From the NCBI RefSeq assembly GCF_040703125.1, contig NZ_CP160035.1, positions 4,078,001 to 4,142,000 of the forward strand: a stretch of 64,000 bases of DNA, written 5' to 3'. Below are positions 63,857 to 64,000 of the stretch, piece by piece; position 1 is the first letter of the stretch; each line of letters starts with the position of its first letter. The notes below the pieces were generated by a model that saw only the letters and a list, made by a program, of their open reading frames with translations, had not been told where the DNA came from and ran no database searches. Both the position numbers and the translations under genes were made by a program. The DNA comes from Flavobacterium ovatum. GTDB taxonomy: Bacteria; Bacteroidota; Bacteroidia; Flavobacteriales; Flavobacteriaceae.

Positions 63857-64000
63857 AATTCTATGGGTAATTCAATTTCAAAGGTTGTGTTTCCAGGTAC
63901 TTCATTGATGGTAATGGTACCATTGCAAATTTCTACCCGCTCTTTGATGTTACTAATTCCTAAACCTAATTTGACTGTGCAAATATCAAAACCAATTCCG
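63853..64000 (-). CDS. Sensor histidine kinase, C-terminal end (cut by window)
   Basis: The last 48 residues of a kinase are visible: GIGFDICTVKLGLGISNIKERV, the G-box region of a HisKA_3-type ATPase domain, ending FEIELPIEL. The rest lies beyond the window. It overlaps the response regulator start by four bases. Confidence 0.88.
   Translation of the reverse strand, partial: GIGFDICTVKLGLGISNIKERVEICNGTITINEVPGNTTFEIELPIEL

Noticed and set aside
1-64000. CRISPR arrays, rRNA or tRNA genes, prophage
   Set aside because: No regular direct repeats with spacers, no rRNA-like or cloverleaf sequence and no phage structural genes were seen; repeats present are palindromic intergenic types.

Overview
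The window looks like a chromosomal segment of a Flavobacterium-type member of the Bacteroidota. The DNA is AT-rich, one gene carries a type IX secretion sorting domain, a TonB-dependent receptor is present, many lipoproteins are encoded, and promoters show the Bacteroidota -7 element TAnnTTTG. No rRNA, tRNA, CRISPR array or intact mobile element was seen. Intergenic DNA is rich in palindromic repeats.

Layout. Positions 1-5636 hold a partial sterol-desaturase-like gene and a cluster with a DUF547 lipoprotein, an arsenosugar-type glycosyltransferase, a FAD oxidoreductase and a polyferredoxin membrane protein. Positions 6111-12949 hold a cell-envelope glycan cluster: two GT2 enzymes, a GT-C mannosyltransferase-like protein, an ECF sigma factor with a small zinc-finger partner, a patatin and a GH113-like hydrolase. 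MsrB and MsrA lipoproteins follow on the minus strand. Positions 14928-18344 (minus) encode the arsenosugar pathway: an AhpD-like protein, ArsS, a purine nucleoside phosphorylase and ArsM. P-II and AmtB (19038-20624) come next, then two small HMA-like paralogues and a classical arsenic operon (ArsR, DUF6428, ArsC-type phosphatase, ACR3 pump, 21716-24890).

Positions 25230-41719 are a mixed accessory stretch. It contains a DinB protein, a VTT/DedA-like protein, a FAD monooxygenase with an N-terminal zinc-ribbon-like segment, a CHRD lipoprotein, a DJ-1 protein, a DoxX/DsrE/DoxD-DoxA sulfur-type cluster, an AraC regulator with aldehyde dehydrogenase, a dicarboxylate-type symporter and a PAS histidine kinase. 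It also holds decayed copies of an aldehyde dehydrogenase and a sulfatase.

Positions 42134-62439 are a nitrate/nitrite assimilation region: NirB, NirD, DUF4202, a NarX-like sensor, a response regulator, NarK, an FNR-like regulator with four cysteines, an outer-membrane porin, and an ABC nitrate transporter (binding protein, permease, two ATPases). It is interrupted by a minus-strand cobalamin uptake locus (cobalamin riboswitch, BtuB-like receptor, BtuG-like propeller, T9SS cargo). A dyad ACGTA-N4-TACGT recurs upstream of nirB, narK, the FNR-like gene and the porin/nrt operon. I propose it as the operator of a nitrate regulon, probably read by the FNR-like protein. The window ends with a GPAYKN-repeat secreted protein and a two-component pair cut by the window edge.
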